Positions 7,940 to 16,744 of a DNA stretch of 64,000 nucleotides are shown piece by piece. The DNA lies in the NCBI GenBank assembly GCA_947625135.1, contig CANQNE010000008.1, positions 1 to 64,000 on the forward strand. The letters run 5' to 3'. Below the pieces are notes generated by a model, which saw nothing but the letters and a program-made list of their open reading frames with translations, was not told the origin of the DNA and made no database searches. The DNA comes from an uncultured Lachnospiraceae bacterium. Lineage in GTDB: Bacteria > Bacillota > Clostridia > Lachnospirales > Lachnospiraceae. The stretch's first letter is position 1. Each line of letters begins with the position of its first letter. Position numbers and translations under genes: made by a program.

Positions 7940-8635
7940 CTACTTTTGTCCGTAATAAGCATTTTCCCCATGCTTTCTCAGAAAATGCTTGTCCATCAGC
8001 GGCTGGGGAATTGGTTTGACATCCGGGTTGATACATTCGGTGAAATACGCCATCCTGGCACATTCCTCCAGTACCACCGCATTGTGTACCGCTTCCTTCG
8101 CATCCTTGCCCCATGCAAAGGGCCCGTGGTTCGTGCAGAGTACACCGGGTACATACACGGGATTTCTACTGGCAAAGGTTTCAATAATCACAAGCCCCGT
8201 ATTCTTCTCATAAGCCTCGTCGATCTCTTCCTTCGTCAGGCTCCGGGCGCAGGGGATATCCCCGTAAAAATAATCCGCATGGGTAGTGCCGTAGCTGGGA
8301 ATACTCCTGCCGGCCTGTGCCCACTGGGTCGCCCACGGAGAATGGGTATGTACGATCCCGCCGATGCCCTGATCCTGAAACGCCTTGTAAAGTTCAATAT
8401 GGGTGGCGGTATCAGAGGAAGGACGGTAGCTTCCCTCGATCTGGTTCCCGTTCAAGTCCATGATGACCATATCTTCCGGTTTCAGATCGTCATACTCCAC
8501 GCCGCTGGGCTTGATGGCAAAATAACCGGTCTCTTTATCAAAACCGCTCACATTGCCCCATGTGTAGGTGACAAGTCCTCGTCTGGGAAGCTCCATATTC
8601 GCTTCATACACCTGTTGTTTTAATTGTTCCAGCAT
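7940..8635 (-). CDS. araD: L-ribulose-5-phosphate 4-epimerase
   Basis: A 231-residue class II aldolase-fold epimerase converting L-ribulose 5-phosphate to D-xylulose 5-phosphate in arabinose catabolism. Zinc ligands are seen in [13 protein letters not shown] (two His) and the later His of the NHGPFAWG region; the [14 protein letters not shown] phosphate-binding motif is also present. The frame opens further upstream, but the ATG at 8635 has a GGAGG site five bases away and gives exactly the family length. The gene follows the ribulokinase-like gene and precedes transaldolase. araA (arabinose isomerase) is not in the window. Confidence 0.95.
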   Translation of the reverse strand: MLEQLKQQVYEANMELPRRGLVTYTWGNVSGFDKETGYFAIKPSGVEYDDLKPEDMVIMDLNGNQIEGSYRPSSDTATHIELYKAFQDQGIGGIVHTHSPWATQWAQAGRSIPSYGTTHADYFYGDIPCARSLTKEEIDEAYEKNTGLVIIETFASRNPVYVPGVLCTNHGPFAWGKDAKEAVHNAVVLEECARMAYFTECINPDVKPIPQPLMDKHFLRKHGENAYYGQK

Positions 8636-8670
8636 AATTTCCTCCATTCCGAAGACGCAGTTTGAAGCGC

Positions 8671-8786
8671 GCAGGCAAAATCTGGATTTTGCCTTGCGGT
8701 CACAGGATTTGCGGCGCCTTCGGCACAAATCCAAAAAACAAAGCGGGCAAGCCCGTTTCAGCTCCCCAATCCCTCAGGATCAGGGA
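8671..8786. repeat. Palindrome-rich intergenic element between kinase and araD
   Basis: The 172-base gap holds a series of hairpins: 9-base arms GGCAAAATC/GATTTTGCC (8674-8682, 8685-8693), GGATTTG/CAAATCC (8705-8711, 8726-8732), CGGGC/GCCCG (8744-8748, 8751-8755) and TCCCT/AGGGA (8770-8774, 8782-8786). This looks like a dispersed REP-type palindromic element or an mRNA-processing/attenuator structure within the operon. No second copy was noticed in the window. Confidence 0.5.
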
Positions 8787-8807
8787 AGGCTCAACGATGT
8801 TTCAGTC

Positions 8808-10421
8808 TCACATTTCTTCTAAATGCTCTACTGCCGCATGTTCAATGGCAAGTCCCTCTTTATAACGGACAATAAACTGCTCAAAGCCAGCCACGTCCCC
8901 GGGATCCGGCCCCAGAGTGGTTCCCTCTTCACCGGCAAATACTTTGTTTTCCAAAAACGCATCCAGTGTTTCGCCCGCTTCCCGGTTCTTCATATAAGAA
9001 GCAAGAAGCGCAATCCCCCATGCGCCGCCTTCTCCGGCAGTCTCCATCACAGTCACCGGCGTATTCACCGCCGCCGCCATAATGCTCTGGCCTACCCCTT
9101 TTGTCTTGAACAGTCCGCCGTGGCCCATGATCCTGTCCACCTGTACGCCCTCATTCTCTACCAGAATATCCATGCCGATCTTCAATGCGCCCAATGACGT
9201 ATACAGATGGGTACGCATGAAGTTTGCCAGATTAAATTTACTGTTGGCGCTGCGCACAAACAGCGGACGGCCCTCGGTAAAGCCGGTAATATGCTCTCCC
9301 GAGAAGTAGCAGTAGGACAGAAGACCGCCACAGTCCTTGTCTCCTTCCATGGCCTTGTTATAGAGCGTCCCGAACAGCTTGTTCATATCTGCCTCTGCGC
9401 CGATGCTTTCCGCAAATTCCCGGAACAGGTTTACCCATGCGTTGAGATCGGAAGTACAGTTGTTGCAGTGTACCATTGCCACAGGATCCCCTGCGGGAGT
9501 AGTCACCATATCAATCTCCTCATAAGGCTTTGACAACGCATTTTCCAGCACGATCATGGCAAACACGCTTGTCCCCGCCGACACGTTTCCCGTGCGCTTT
9601 GCCACACTGTTGGTGGCTGTCATGCCGGTACCCGCATCGCCCTCCGGGGGACAAAGGGGAATCCCGGCCTTCAACTTGCCGGACACGTCCAGAAACGCGG
9701 CGCCCGCTTCCGTCAAAGTACCTGCCGCTTCCCCGGCTACCAGCACTTTGGGGAAGATATCCAGCATCTTCCATGAATAGCCCTTTGGCGCGATCAGCCG
9801 GTCAAATTTCTCTACCATCTCTGCGTCGTAAGTCTTTGTATGGGAATCAATGGGGAACATGCCTGCGGCATCGCCGATACCCTGTACTTTTTCCCCGGTG
9901 AGCATCCAGTGGATATAACCCTCCAGCGTACACATATAATCGATCCGGGACACATGCTCCTCGCCGTTTAAAATGGCCTGATACAGATGGGCGATGCTCC
10001 AGCGCTGAGGAATATGGAAAGCAAACAGCCGGGATAATTCCTCTGAAGCAGGCCCGGTGATATTGTTCCTCCATGTACGGAAGGGCGTCAGCAGGTTGCC
10101 TTCTTTGTCAAAAGGCATATAGCCGTGCATCATGGCGCTGATGCCGATCACACCGATCACCGTCAGCTCTTCGCCATATTGATCCATTACATCTTTTGCC
10201 AGACTTTGATAGCAGTCCTGCAGACCGATCCGGATATCCTCCAGACTGTATGTCCAAATATTGTTTTCATACCGGTTCTCCCAATCATGGCTGCCGGACG
10301 CGATCGGCCTGTTCTTTTCATCTGTCAGCACTGCCTTGATCCTTGTGGAACCAAATTCAATGCCCAGCGCCGTCCTGCCTTCCAGAATGGCTTGTCTTGC
10401 TGCATTTACATCAAGACCCAT
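8808..10421 (-). CDS. FGGY-family carbohydrate kinase, probable L-ribulokinase
   Basis: A 537-residue FGGY sugar kinase. The N-terminal ATPase domain has [14 protein letters not shown] (phosphate-1 loop); the second domain has [15 protein letters not shown] and the [12 protein letters not shown] adenosine-binding region. Its position right before araD makes L-ribulokinase the best guess. The sequence resembles the xylulokinase-like, non-AraB ribulokinases of Clostridia and Bacteroides rather than classical AraB, so xylulokinase cannot be excluded. The ATG has a strong GGAGGAGG site and lies only 22 bases after recR, implying read-through from the dnaX-ybaB-recR genes. Confidence 0.8.
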   Translation of the reverse strand: MGLDVNAARQAILEGRTALGIEFGSTRIKAVLTDEKNRPIASGSHDWENRYENNIWTYSLEDIRIGLQDCYQSLAKDVMDQYGEELTVIGVIGISAMMHGYMPFDKEGNLLTPFRTWRNNITGPASEELSRLFAFHIPQRWSIAHLYQAILNGEEHVSRIDYMCTLEGYIHWMLTGEKVQGIGDAAGMFPIDSHTKTYDAEMVEKFDRLIAPKGYSWKMLDIFPKVLVAGEAAGTLTEAGAAFLDVSGKLKAGIPLCPPEGDAGTGMTATNSVAKRTGNVSAGTSVFAMIVLENALSKPYEEIDMVTTPAGDPVAMVHCNNCTSDLNAWVNLFREFAESIGAEADMNKLFGTLYNKAMEGDKDCGGLLSYCYFSGEHITGFTEGRPLFVRSANSKFNLANFMRTHLYTSLGALKIGMDILVENEGVQVDRIMGHGGLFKTKGVGQSIMAAAVNTPVTVMETAGEGGAWGIALLASYMKNREAGETLDAFLENKVFAGEEGTTLGPDPGDVAGFEQFIVRYKEGLAIEHAAVEHLEEM

Positions 10422-10443
10422 AGTACCTCCTCCTTTTCTTTGC

Positions 10444-11040
10444 TTATAATTCCACGCGTCCTTCCAGAGCGCGCAGTAAAGTCACCTCATCGATACATTC
10501 CAGATCTCCGCCCACCGGCACGCCGCTGGCGATCCGGCTGACTTTGATGCCGGTAGGTTTGATCAGTTTGCTGATATACATGGCGGTTGTCTCCCCTTCT
10601 AAGCTGGAATTGGTGGCAATGATCACTTCCCCCACATCCTGCTGAAGACGGGTCATCAGCTCTTTCAGCCGGATATCCCCCGGGCCGATGCCCAGCATGG
10701 GGGAAATGGCGCCGTGCAGCACATGATAAACGCCCTCATACTTGCCGGTTTTTTCGTATGCCGCCAGATCTCTTGTATTTTCTACCACCATAATGGTTCT
10801 GTGATCTCTGTTCTCATTGCTGCAGATAGGACACACCTCTCTGTCTGTCAGGGTGTAACATTCCCTGCAGTAACGGATATGTTCTCTTGCATCCACGATC
10901 ACGTCCGCCAGACGCTTTACATTTTCTTCAGGCTGATTCAGCAGATAAAAGGCCAGACGCTGGGCAGATTTTGCCCCGATGCCGGGCAGGTGCGCAAGCT
11001 CCTCGATCAGCTGATTGATCTTACCGCTGTAATATTCCAT
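10444..11040 (-). CDS. recR: Recombination protein RecR
   Basis: A 198-residue RecR, which works with RecF and RecO to load RecA at single-strand gaps. The helix-hairpin-helix ([18 protein letters not shown]), the four-cysteine zinc finger ([16 protein letters not shown]), the Toprim domain ([19 protein letters not shown]) and a C-terminal Walker-B-like region are all present and intact. The ATG overlaps the ybaB stop (TGATG), so translation is coupled. The dnaX-ybaB-recR order is classic for Bacteria. Confidence 0.97.
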   Translation of the reverse strand: MEYYSGKINQLIEELAHLPGIGAKSAQRLAFYLLNQPEENVKRLADVIVDAREHIRYCRECYTLTDREVCPICSNENRDHRTIMVVENTRDLAAYEKTGKYEGVYHVLHGAISPMLGIGPGDIRLKELMTRLQQDVGEVIIATNSSLEGETTAMYISKLIKPTGIKVSRIASGVPVGGDLECIDEVTLLRALEGRVEL

Positions 11041-11393
11041 CAGAAGGGAAATCCTCCTCCAAGGCCGCCGAGACCGCCTGTGATTTTTGACATGGACGAG
11101 GCAGAAAGCTCTTCCACCTTGCGCAGCGCTTCATTGGTGGCCGCCACAATGAGATCCTCCAGCATTTCAATATCATCGGGATCCACTACTTCTTCGGAAA
11201 GCTTCACTTTCGTCACTTCCCGCTTGCCGGTCATGGTCACCTCCACCGCGCCGCCGCCTGCCGCCGCAGTCACTTCCGATTCTTCCAGCTGCTTGTTTGC
11301 CTCCTCCATCTGCTTCTGCATCTTCTGCGCTTGCTTCATCAGATTATTCATGTTTCCGGGCATACCTCCCGGAAAACCCCCGCGTTTTGCCAT
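11040..11393 (-). CDS. YbaB/EbfC nucleoid-associated protein
   Basis: A 117-residue YbaB/EbfC DNA-binding protein. The N-terminus is Gly/Met-rich (GGFPGGMPGNMNNLMKQAQK), followed by a long helix and the conserved EVTAAAGGGAVEVTMTGK sheet and LSEEVVDPDDIEMLEDLIVAATNEAL dimer region, ending in a glycine-rich tail. It sits between dnaX (13 bases away) and recR (stop-start overlap), as in most bacteria. Confidence 0.95.
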   Translation of the reverse strand: MAKRGGFPGGMPGNMNNLMKQAQKMQKQMEEANKQLEESEVTAAAGGGAVEVTMTGKREVTKVKLSEEVVDPDDIEMLEDLIVAATNEALRKVEELSASSMSKITGGLGGLGGGFPF

Positions 11394-11406
11394 GGGTCAG
11401 TTCCTC

Positions 11407-13011
11407 CTATTCTTCCACGATTTCCATTTTGATTATATCAGCCAGATCGGGAAATAATTCCCGGCTCCGGTTTTCCTGCTCATTTAAATGAACCCGGCAC
11501 TGTACCTGCCGCCCGATGGCTTTCTCGATCACGCGATCCAGTTCGCCGCTGCGAACCCGCTCCTCCACCATCCGGTAACAGACGTCGTTTTCCTTTTCAT
11601 ATACAAGGAGCAGCCGGTTGTCACCGTCCAGAGACAGCTTTGCCTGCTGATAGTACATGCTCTCCGGCATAGGCACCTTCTGGCAGATCGCCGCCCAGTT
11701 CTTTACCACTTCTTTTACCTCAGCGGGAATCGCCTTCGGGACAGGAGCAGCAGGTGCCTCCTCCCGGCGGCCTTCCCCCTTCTCCGCTGATCCTCTCAAC
11801 GGCGTTTTTCCGGCGGACTGCTCCGCAGCCGCCGCAAACTGTCCACTCTCTATTTTATGCTCCAGCTGGCGAACCCGTTCCTGAAGATCCAGCGTATCCG
11901 ATTCCATCTGGGGTTTGCAGAGCCGGATCAGCGCGATCTCCGTCAGCACCCGCTTCTGCGCGGAATAACGCAGCTGGTTGGACAGGTCTGAAAAAATACG
12001 GATGTAACGGATCAATGCGCCCGGATCTGCCTGCGCCGCCTCTTCCTTCATCACCGCAAGATTTTCTCCGGAGACATCCAACACCTTTTCGGCGTCATCG
12101 GAAATCCGCAGCAGCAGCAGGTTGCGCAGATACCATGTAAAATCCGTCACAAACTGGGACAATTCCCGTCCCTGCATGATCACCTCTTCGATGGTTTCCA
12201 TCACCTGTGGCACCTGCTCCAGCAGAATGGCCTGCATCAGCCGGTGGAACACCTGAGTGTCCACAGCGCCCAGCACTTCCAGCGTCATATCATAAGTAAG
12301 CGTCTCTCCAAAATGATAGGAGATACACTGCTCCAGCAGGCTCAGGGCGTCACGCATGGAACCGTCGGCCATCTTCGCCACATACTGCAAAGCCCGCTCC
12401 TCCGCCTGAATCTGCTCCCTTTCCGTCAGCTCCCGCAGATGTCCGGCAATGGTCTCCGCCGTGATCCTGCGAAAATCATAGCGCTGGCAGCGGGAAAGGA
12501 TCGTGATCGGGATCTTGTGGGCCTCTGTGGTAGCCAGAATAAAAATCACATAAGCCGGAGGTTCCTCAAGGGTTTTCAACAGCGCATTGAAGGCGCCGAT
12601 GGAAAGCATGTGTACCTCGTCGATGATATACACCTTGTAGCTGCCCTCCGCAGGAGGATAAGCTACCTCCTCCCGTATCTCCCGGATATTGTCCACGCCG
12701 TTGTTGGAGGCAGCGTCAATCTCGATCACGTTCATGGAAGAACCTGCGCTGATGGCTCTGCACATCGCACATTGCCCGCAGGGACTTTGCATCTGATCCT
12801 CATGACCCTTAACCGCCTGACAGTTCACTGCCCTGGCGAAGATCTTCGCCACCGTAGTCTTGCCGGTGCCCCGGGTGCCGCAAAACAGATACGCATGTCC
12901 CACACGGCCGGATCTGATCTGATTTTTTAAAGTTGTCACAACATGCTCCTGTCCCTTGACTTCTTCAAATTTTTCAGGACGGAACTTCCGATAGAGGGTT
13001 GTATAAGACAT
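11407..13011 (-). CDS. dnaX: DNA polymerase III subunits gamma/tau
   Basis: A 534-residue DnaX clamp-loader ATPase. Walker A is GTRGTGKTT, a four-cysteine zinc module lies at CQAVKGHEDQMQSPCGQCAMC (residues about 64-84), Walker B is DEVHML, and the sensor/SRC arginine is in LSRCQRYDFRR. The AAA+ and collar domains fill residues 1-360; a Gln/Glu/Ala-rich linker and tau-like domain follow. I saw no evident frameshift site for a separate gamma form. The gene begins 36 bases after the pfkA stop and is followed by ybaB and recR. Confidence 0.96.
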   Translation of the reverse strand: MSYTTLYRKFRPEKFEEVKGQEHVVTTLKNQIRSGRVGHAYLFCGTRGTGKTTVAKIFARAVNCQAVKGHEDQMQSPCGQCAMCRAISAGSSMNVIEIDAASNNGVDNIREIREEVAYPPAEGSYKVYIIDEVHMLSIGAFNALLKTLEEPPAYVIFILATTEAHKIPITILSRCQRYDFRRITAETIAGHLRELTEREQIQAEERALQYVAKMADGSMRDALSLLEQCISYHFGETLTYDMTLEVLGAVDTQVFHRLMQAILLEQVPQVMETIEEVIMQGRELSQFVTDFTWYLRNLLLLRISDDAEKVLDVSGENLAVMKEEAAQADPGALIRYIRIFSDLSNQLRYSAQKRVLTEIALIRLCKPQMESDTLDLQERVRQLEHKIESGQFAAAAEQSAGKTPLRGSAEKGEGRREEAPAAPVPKAIPAEVKEVVKNWAAICQKVPMPESMYYQQAKLSLDGDNRLLLVYEKENDVCYRMVEERVRSGELDRVIEKAIGRQVQCRVHLNEQENRSRELFPDLADIIKMEIVEE

Positions 13012-13047
13012 GGCGCTTTCTGTTCCCTTACTCTTTCCATCCGGCCG

Positions 13048-14121
13048 TCAGTTTCCGAAACTGATGCCGATCATTTTTGCCTCCTGAATGATGTCCGCGT
13101 CCGGAGATACCATCTTCAGCCTGCCTGCCACTTCCTTCAGGGGGATCTTATCCATCTTGTCATTATTTACCGTAACCATGTAGCCGTACTGCTTGTCAAT
13201 GATCAGCTGCGCAGCTTTTGCGCCCAGACGGGTGGACAGCACACGATCATACGGGCAGGGGCTGCCGCCTCTCTGGGTATGGCCCGGAATGGTGATCCGC
13301 ACCTCCTGACCCGTTTTTTCCTTGATCTGCTCCGCCAGCTCATAAGAAACAGACGGATAATTTGTTTTCTCTTTCTTCTTTTTCAGTTCCTTCTTGGAGA
13401 GCTGCGCATCCTCCTTGGAAATGGCGCCCTCCGCCACAGCTAAGATCGTAAAGCCTTTGCCGTTTTTCTTTCTCTTTTCAATGGCTTCCGTGACCTTATC
13501 AATATCGTAGGGGATCTCCGGCAGCAGAATGATGTCCGCGCCTGCCGCAATGCCTGCGTGCAAGGTCAGCCAGCCTACCTTGTGCCCCATTACTTCTACA
13601 ATGAACACCCGGTTGTGCGAAGCGGCCGTTGTGTGGATGCAGTCGATCACGTTCGTCGCGATATCAACGGCGCTCTGAAAACCAAAGGTCATGTCCGTTC
13701 CCCAGATATCATTATCAATGGTCTTGGGCAGGCTCACAATGTTCAACCCTTCTTCGCTGAGAAGATTGGCCGTCTTCTGGGTGCCGTTGCCGCCCAGTAC
13801 CACAAGACAGTCCAGACGCAGCTTATAATAGGTGTGCTTCATAGCCTCAACTTTATCCAGCCCGTCTTCATCGGGAACCCGCATCAGTTTGAAGGGCTGT
13901 CTGGAGGTGCCCAGAATAGTGCCGCCCACAGTGAGGATGCCGGAAAAATCCTTGGAGGTCAGCATACGATGCTCGCCGTAGATCAAACCCCGGTAGCCGT
14001 CCTCGAAGCCGTATATCTCCACACTGTCCAATTCGTTGCAAAGTCCTTTCACCACGCCGCGCATGGTGGCATTCAGTGCCTGACAATCTCCGCCGCTGGT
14101 CAGCAGACCGATTCTTTTCAT
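13048..14121 (-). CDS. pfkA: 6-phosphofructokinase, probable ATP-dependent type
   Basis: A 357-residue PFK phosphorylating fructose 6-phosphate. The substrate loop GLLTSGGDCQALNATMRG is at the N-terminus. The donor-discriminating loop reads GGNGT (residues 110-114): the Gly at the E. coli Gly104 position favours ATP, but the usual Asp before it is Asn. The second discriminator is PKTIDND with Lys133, as in PPi and mixed-group PFKs rather than PGTIDND. This Gly/Lys combination is known from group III ATP-PFKs, so ATP use is likely but not certain. A clear promoter lies upstream (14163-14191). It heads the array that runs through dnaX to tkt. A second, PPi-type PFK is at 41250-42482. Confidence 0.9.
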   Translation of the reverse strand: MKRIGLLTSGGDCQALNATMRGVVKGLCNELDSVEIYGFEDGYRGLIYGEHRMLTSKDFSGILTVGGTILGTSRQPFKLMRVPDEDGLDKVEAMKHTYYKLRLDCLVVLGGNGTQKTANLLSEEGLNIVSLPKTIDNDIWGTDMTFGFQSAVDIATNVIDCIHTTAASHNRVFIVEVMGHKVGWLTLHAGIAAGADIILLPEIPYDIDKVTEAIEKRKKNGKGFTILAVAEGAISKEDAQLSKKELKKKKEKTNYPSVSYELAEQIKEKTGQEVRITIPGHTQRGGSPCPYDRVLSTRLGAKAAQLIIDKQYGYMVTVNNDKMDKIPLKEVAGRLKMVSPDADIIQEAKMIGISFGN

Positions 14122-14162
14122 AAGTATACGCCTCTCTTTCCATTGTTTTCATAATTAAGTTT

Positions 14163-14191
14163 ATTATATAATAATTTTGGCATAATCACAA
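14163..14191 (-). promoter_or_regulatory. Sigma-A promoter of pfkA
   Basis: On the minus strand TTGTGA (14191-14186), a 17-base spacer and a perfect TATAAT (14168-14163) lie about 45 bases ahead of the pfkA ATG. Likely the main promoter for the eight-gene array. Confidence 0.65.
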
Positions 14192-14250
14192 CAAAAAAAT
14201 ACGATTCTGCCCGGCTTCCCTCCCGTGAAAAAAGTCATTTTATTTTTTTC

Positions 14251-14280
14251 TTGCCAGGAAGCCAAAATCTATGCTACTAT
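14251..14280 (+). promoter_or_regulatory. Sigma-A promoter of tRNA-Ser
   Basis: TTGCCA (14251-14256), an 18-base spacer and TACTAT (14275-14280) end 14 bases before the mature tRNA 5' end, the normal distance for a single tRNA gene. Confidence 0.6.
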
Positions 14281-14294
14281 AGGTGTGGCTTTAT

Positions 14295-14381
14295 GGAGAT
14301 GTACTCAAGTGGTCGTAAGAGGTCGCACTCGAAATGCGATAGGTCCGCAAGGGCGCGTGGGTTCGACTCCCACCATCTCCG
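14295..14381 (+). tRNA. tRNA-Ser (anticodon CGA)
   Basis: Acceptor arms GGAGATG (14295-14301) and CATCTCC (14374-14380) pair perfectly, with discriminator G. The anticodon stem TCGCA/TGCGA encloses loop CTCGAAA, giving anticodon CGA (14330-14332), which reads UCG serine codons. A long variable arm (about 14339-14356) and the TTCGACTC T-loop confirm a class II serine tRNA. CCA is not encoded. Serine tRNA next to SRP RNA and dnaX is also the Bacillus subtilis order. Confidence 0.95.
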
Positions 14382-14390
14382 GTATCTGAA

Positions 14391-14437
14391 AAACCGCTCC
14401 TTTCAGTCAAGCACGACTGACCGGAGCGGTTTGATTT
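14391..14437. terminator. Bidirectional terminator shared by tRNA-Ser and SRP RNA
   Basis: Arms AAACCGCTCC (14391-14400) and GGAGCGGTTT (14423-14432), with an inner TCAGTC/GACTGA pair, are followed by T-rich sequence on the plus strand (GATTTTATTTTT) and TTTTT on the minus strand. It can stop both the tRNA-Ser transcript from the left and the SRP RNA transcript from the right. Confidence 0.85.
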
Positions 14438-14464
14438 TATTTTTATCCGCGCATTCTGCTTTGA

Positions 14465-14731
14465 ACCTCCTCCATGGACGTTACCTTCACAGTTAACTCG
14501 GCTCAGGCGTCCTCACGGCACACAGAAGGTTTTACTTAGTGCTGCTATGTTCCCATCCTGACACGGTTCGTAAATTTCTGTTGCGTAAGACCCAAACGTC
14601 AACGCCACTTATGAAGGGCAGCCCCACAGAGCAAGGCCCGAGGCAGAATATCACCCCTGCTGTAGCGGATTGCAGGTACAGGGCACCGCTAACTCCCCGG
14701 CTGCGCGGAAATGTTATGACGTTTCCACGTA
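14465..14731 (-). ncRNA. ffs: Bacterial large signal recognition particle RNA (6S-like scRNA)
   Basis: The minus strand carries the conserved SRP RNA core. The Ffh-binding S-domain hairpin (complement of 14541-14562: GTCAGGATGGGAACATAGCA then GC) matches the GTCAGG..GGAA..AGCAGC consensus. The 5' Alu domain is seen at 14700-14671 as CCGGGGAGTTAGCGGTGCCC, the hallmark of the large Firmicute SRP RNA. A perfect promoter lies just upstream and the shared terminator downstream. Ends are approximate, because helix 5 pairing was judged by eye. The position next to tRNA-Ser and the dnaX operon mirrors scr in Bacillus. Long ORFs drawn over this stretch are not genes. Confidence 0.88.
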
Positions 14732-14737
14732 AATCAA

Positions 14738-14766
14738 AGTATACCCAATTCGGGCACAGATGTCAA
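14738..14766 (-). promoter_or_regulatory. Consensus sigma-A promoter of SRP RNA
   Basis: On the minus strand TTGACA (14766-14761), a 17-base spacer and TATACT (14743-14738), placing the start near 14731. Near-perfect strength fits an abundant structural RNA. Confidence 0.85.
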
Positions 14767-14929
14767 ACAGATTTTGCCCTTGCCAAAGATCATTTGCGTT
14801 AAAATTTCCCTTCATTTTCCAATGATCTGTGCTATAATAGACACAGCAAACCGGAGGCGCCCCATTGAACGAATGTGGGACAGGCCTCGATACGCAGCCG
14901 GAATTTTATTTTCTTCATGGAGGGACAGG

Positions 14930-15415
14930 ATGCTACAGGCATTACTGAAGGCAATGTTTGCCTATTACAACGGCGATCCCCGCAGGATCCAGCATTTTAT
15001 CAAAGTACATAGCTTTGCTTCCTACATCGGACAGGCGGAAGGCTTGTCAGAGGAATCCCTGTTCATTCTGGAGACGGCTGCCATTGTCCATGATATCGGC
15101 ATTAAACCCGCCGAAGAAAAATACGGCTGCTGCAGCGGCAGACTGCAGGAGCAGGAGGGCCCGCCGGCGGCAGCAAAAATGCTGGCCGGCTTATCCTTTC
15201 CCGAAGAAGTCATCCGCCGGGTTTCTTATCTGGTAGGCCGCCATCACACCTACACCGGCATTGACGGCATGGATTACCAGATTTTGGTGGAGGCCGATTT
15301 TCTTGTGAATCTTTACGAAGATCAGGAGAGCAAAGCCGCCGTGCAGGCCGCGCTCTCTCATATATTCAAGACCAAAACCGGAACTGCCCTTTGCAGGGAG
15401 ATGTTCGGTGTATAA
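14930..15415 (+). CDS. HD domain phosphohydrolase
   Basis: A 161-residue HD-superfamily metal-dependent phosphohydrolase. The metal ligands are visible: an N-terminal His in IQHFIKVHSFA, the HD pair in AAIVHDIGIK, and a later VGRHHTYTGIDGMD plus EADFLVNL. The exact substrate is unknown; relatives act on nucleotides or cyclic dinucleotides. The frame runs upstream to 14774, but the ATG at 14930 has a GGAGGG site six bases away and follows a TATAAT (14833-14838). The AI-2E permease follows 23 bases later on the same strand. Confidence 0.85.
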   Translation: MLQALLKAMFAYYNGDPRRIQHFIKVHSFASYIGQAEGLSEESLFILETAAIVHDIGIKPAEEKYGCCSGRLQEQEGPPAAAKMLAGLSFPEEVIRRVSYLVGRHHTYTGIDGMDYQILVEADFLVNLYEDQESKAAVQAALSHIFKTKTGTALCREMFGV

Positions 15416-15438
15416 CCCATTGACAGGAGGCTGATAAT

Positions 15439-16668
15439 TTGACCGCTGAATTTAAAAAATATCTGAAGATCGGGATCCTGGCGGCAGTTCTTATACTGAT
15501 CGTCATCTATTTCCCTCAGATCCTTTCCGGACTGGCTTTAGTTCTGAACGCCGCCAGCCCGCTGTTTGTAGGGTGCGCCCTTGCATACATTTTGAACCTG
15601 CTTTTAAAAAAGCTGGAGGCGCTGTACTTTCCCCGTTCCCAAAAGCCCTTCGTACGCAAGAGCCGCAGGCCGGTATGCCTGCTCCTCTCTCTTGTGCTGC
15701 TGGTATGTATTGCCGGGCTGGTGATCAATATCGTAGTGCCGGAGCTTTCTTCCAGCTTCCAGCTGATCGCCAAGGAAATCCCCGGTGTTATCGAAACGGC
15801 CCGTCAATGGCTTCTGGATCATTCTGACCGGCTGCCTTCTCTGCAGAAGGCGCTGAAAGAGCTGAATATCGACTGGGCTTCCCTGTCCCAGAAGCTGATC
15901 GGCATTGTAACGGCAGGCGCAGGAGGTGTGTTCAGCTCCGTGATGTCCCTGCTCAGCTCCGCCTTCGGGCTTATCACCAATATTGTCATCGGATTTATTT
16001 TTGCGCTCTATCTTCTGCTGAACAAGGAAAAACTGTGCCGGCAGCTCCGCCGGATCATAGAGACATGGATTCGTCCGGCAAGGCAGGAAAAGATCATGTA
16101 TGTGGCAGGTGTGGCCCATCGCACTTTTTCCGCCTTCATCGGCGGCCAATGTGTGGAAGCGGTGATCTTAGGATGCCTGTGCGCGCTGGGCATGATGATC
16201 TTCCGTTTCCCTTACGCAGCCATGACCGGCACGGTGATCGGCGTTACGGCGCTGATCCCCATTGTGGGCGCTTATATCGGCGCGGCAATAGGCGCCTTCA
16301 TGATCTTGACTATCAATCCCCTGCAGGCCGTATTCTTTTTGATCTTTCTCGTCATCCTGCAGCAGTTGGAGGGCAATCTGATCTATCCCAGAGTTGTGGG
16401 TACCTCCATCGGCCTCCCGGGGCTTTGGGTGCTGGCCGCCATCACGCTGGGCGGCGGCCTCCTTGGTATTTCAGGCATGATTCTCAGCGTTCCCACGGCC
16501 GCAACCGCATATAAGCTGATCAGAGAAGCCACTGCCAAAAGGGCTTTGCAGCTGCAGGCAAAAGAAGCCGGGCCTTCTGAGGAGCCCCCTCAGGATGTCC
16601 CTTCCGGTGAAGAAAACGAAGCCGGGCTTATGGAGCAAACGCCCCAAGCCGGCGCTGACAAAACCTGA
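15439..16668 (+). CDS. AI-2E family transporter (UPF0118/PerM-like)
   Basis: A 409-residue polytopic membrane protein of the AI-2E/PerM exporter family. About eight membrane segments are visible, with a soluble region (about 80-150) containing a helical SLQKALKELNIDW stretch, and the family's conserved GxxxGxxxG-rich block in TALIPIVGAYIGAAIGAFM followed by GNLIYPRVVGTSIGLPGLWV. The acidic 45-residue tail is cytoplasmic. It starts with TTG, supported by AGGAGG eight bases upstream. Substrate unknown; some relatives act as Na+/H+ or signal-molecule exporters. Likely co-transcribed with the HD hydrolase. Confidence 0.88.
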   Translation: MTAEFKKYLKIGILAAVLILIVIYFPQILSGLALVLNAASPLFVGCALAYILNLLLKKLEALYFPRSQKPFVRKSRRPVCLLLSLVLLVCIAGLVINIVVPELSSSFQLIAKEIPGVIETARQWLLDHSDRLPSLQKALKELNIDWASLSQKLIGIVTAGAGGVFSSVMSLLSSAFGLITNIVIGFIFALYLLLNKEKLCRQLRRIIETWIRPARQEKIMYVAGVAHRTFSAFIGGQCVEAVILGCLCALGMMIFRFPYAAMTGTVIGVTALIPIVGAYIGAAIGAFMILTINPLQAVFFLIFLVILQQLEGNLIYPRVVGTSIGLPGLWVLAAITLGGGLLGISGMILSVPTAATAYKLIREATAKRALQLQAKEAGPSEEPPQDVPSGEENEAGLMEQTPQAGADKT

Positions 16669-16680
16669 CAGAATAGAAAA

Positions 16681-16720
16681 GACCGCTGCCGGAATCCAAT
16701 GCTCTGGCAGCGGCCTTTTT
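16681..16720 (+). terminator. Rho-independent terminator after the AI-2E permease
   Basis: CCGCTGCC (about 16683-16690) pairs with GGCAGCGG (16706-16713), followed by CCTTTTTAT. It ends the plus-strand pair and lies just before the convergent hydratase stop. Confidence 0.75.
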
Positions 16721-16744
16721 ATGCCGTCAGCTTCCTCTGTATAT

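Noticed and set aside
8671-8786. CRISPR array
   Set aside because: The hairpins differ in sequence and there are no equal repeats or spacers.
14539-14802. 87-codon plus-strand frame
   Set aside because: It is antisense to the SRP RNA and its promoter; it has no ribosome site and no protein-like pattern.
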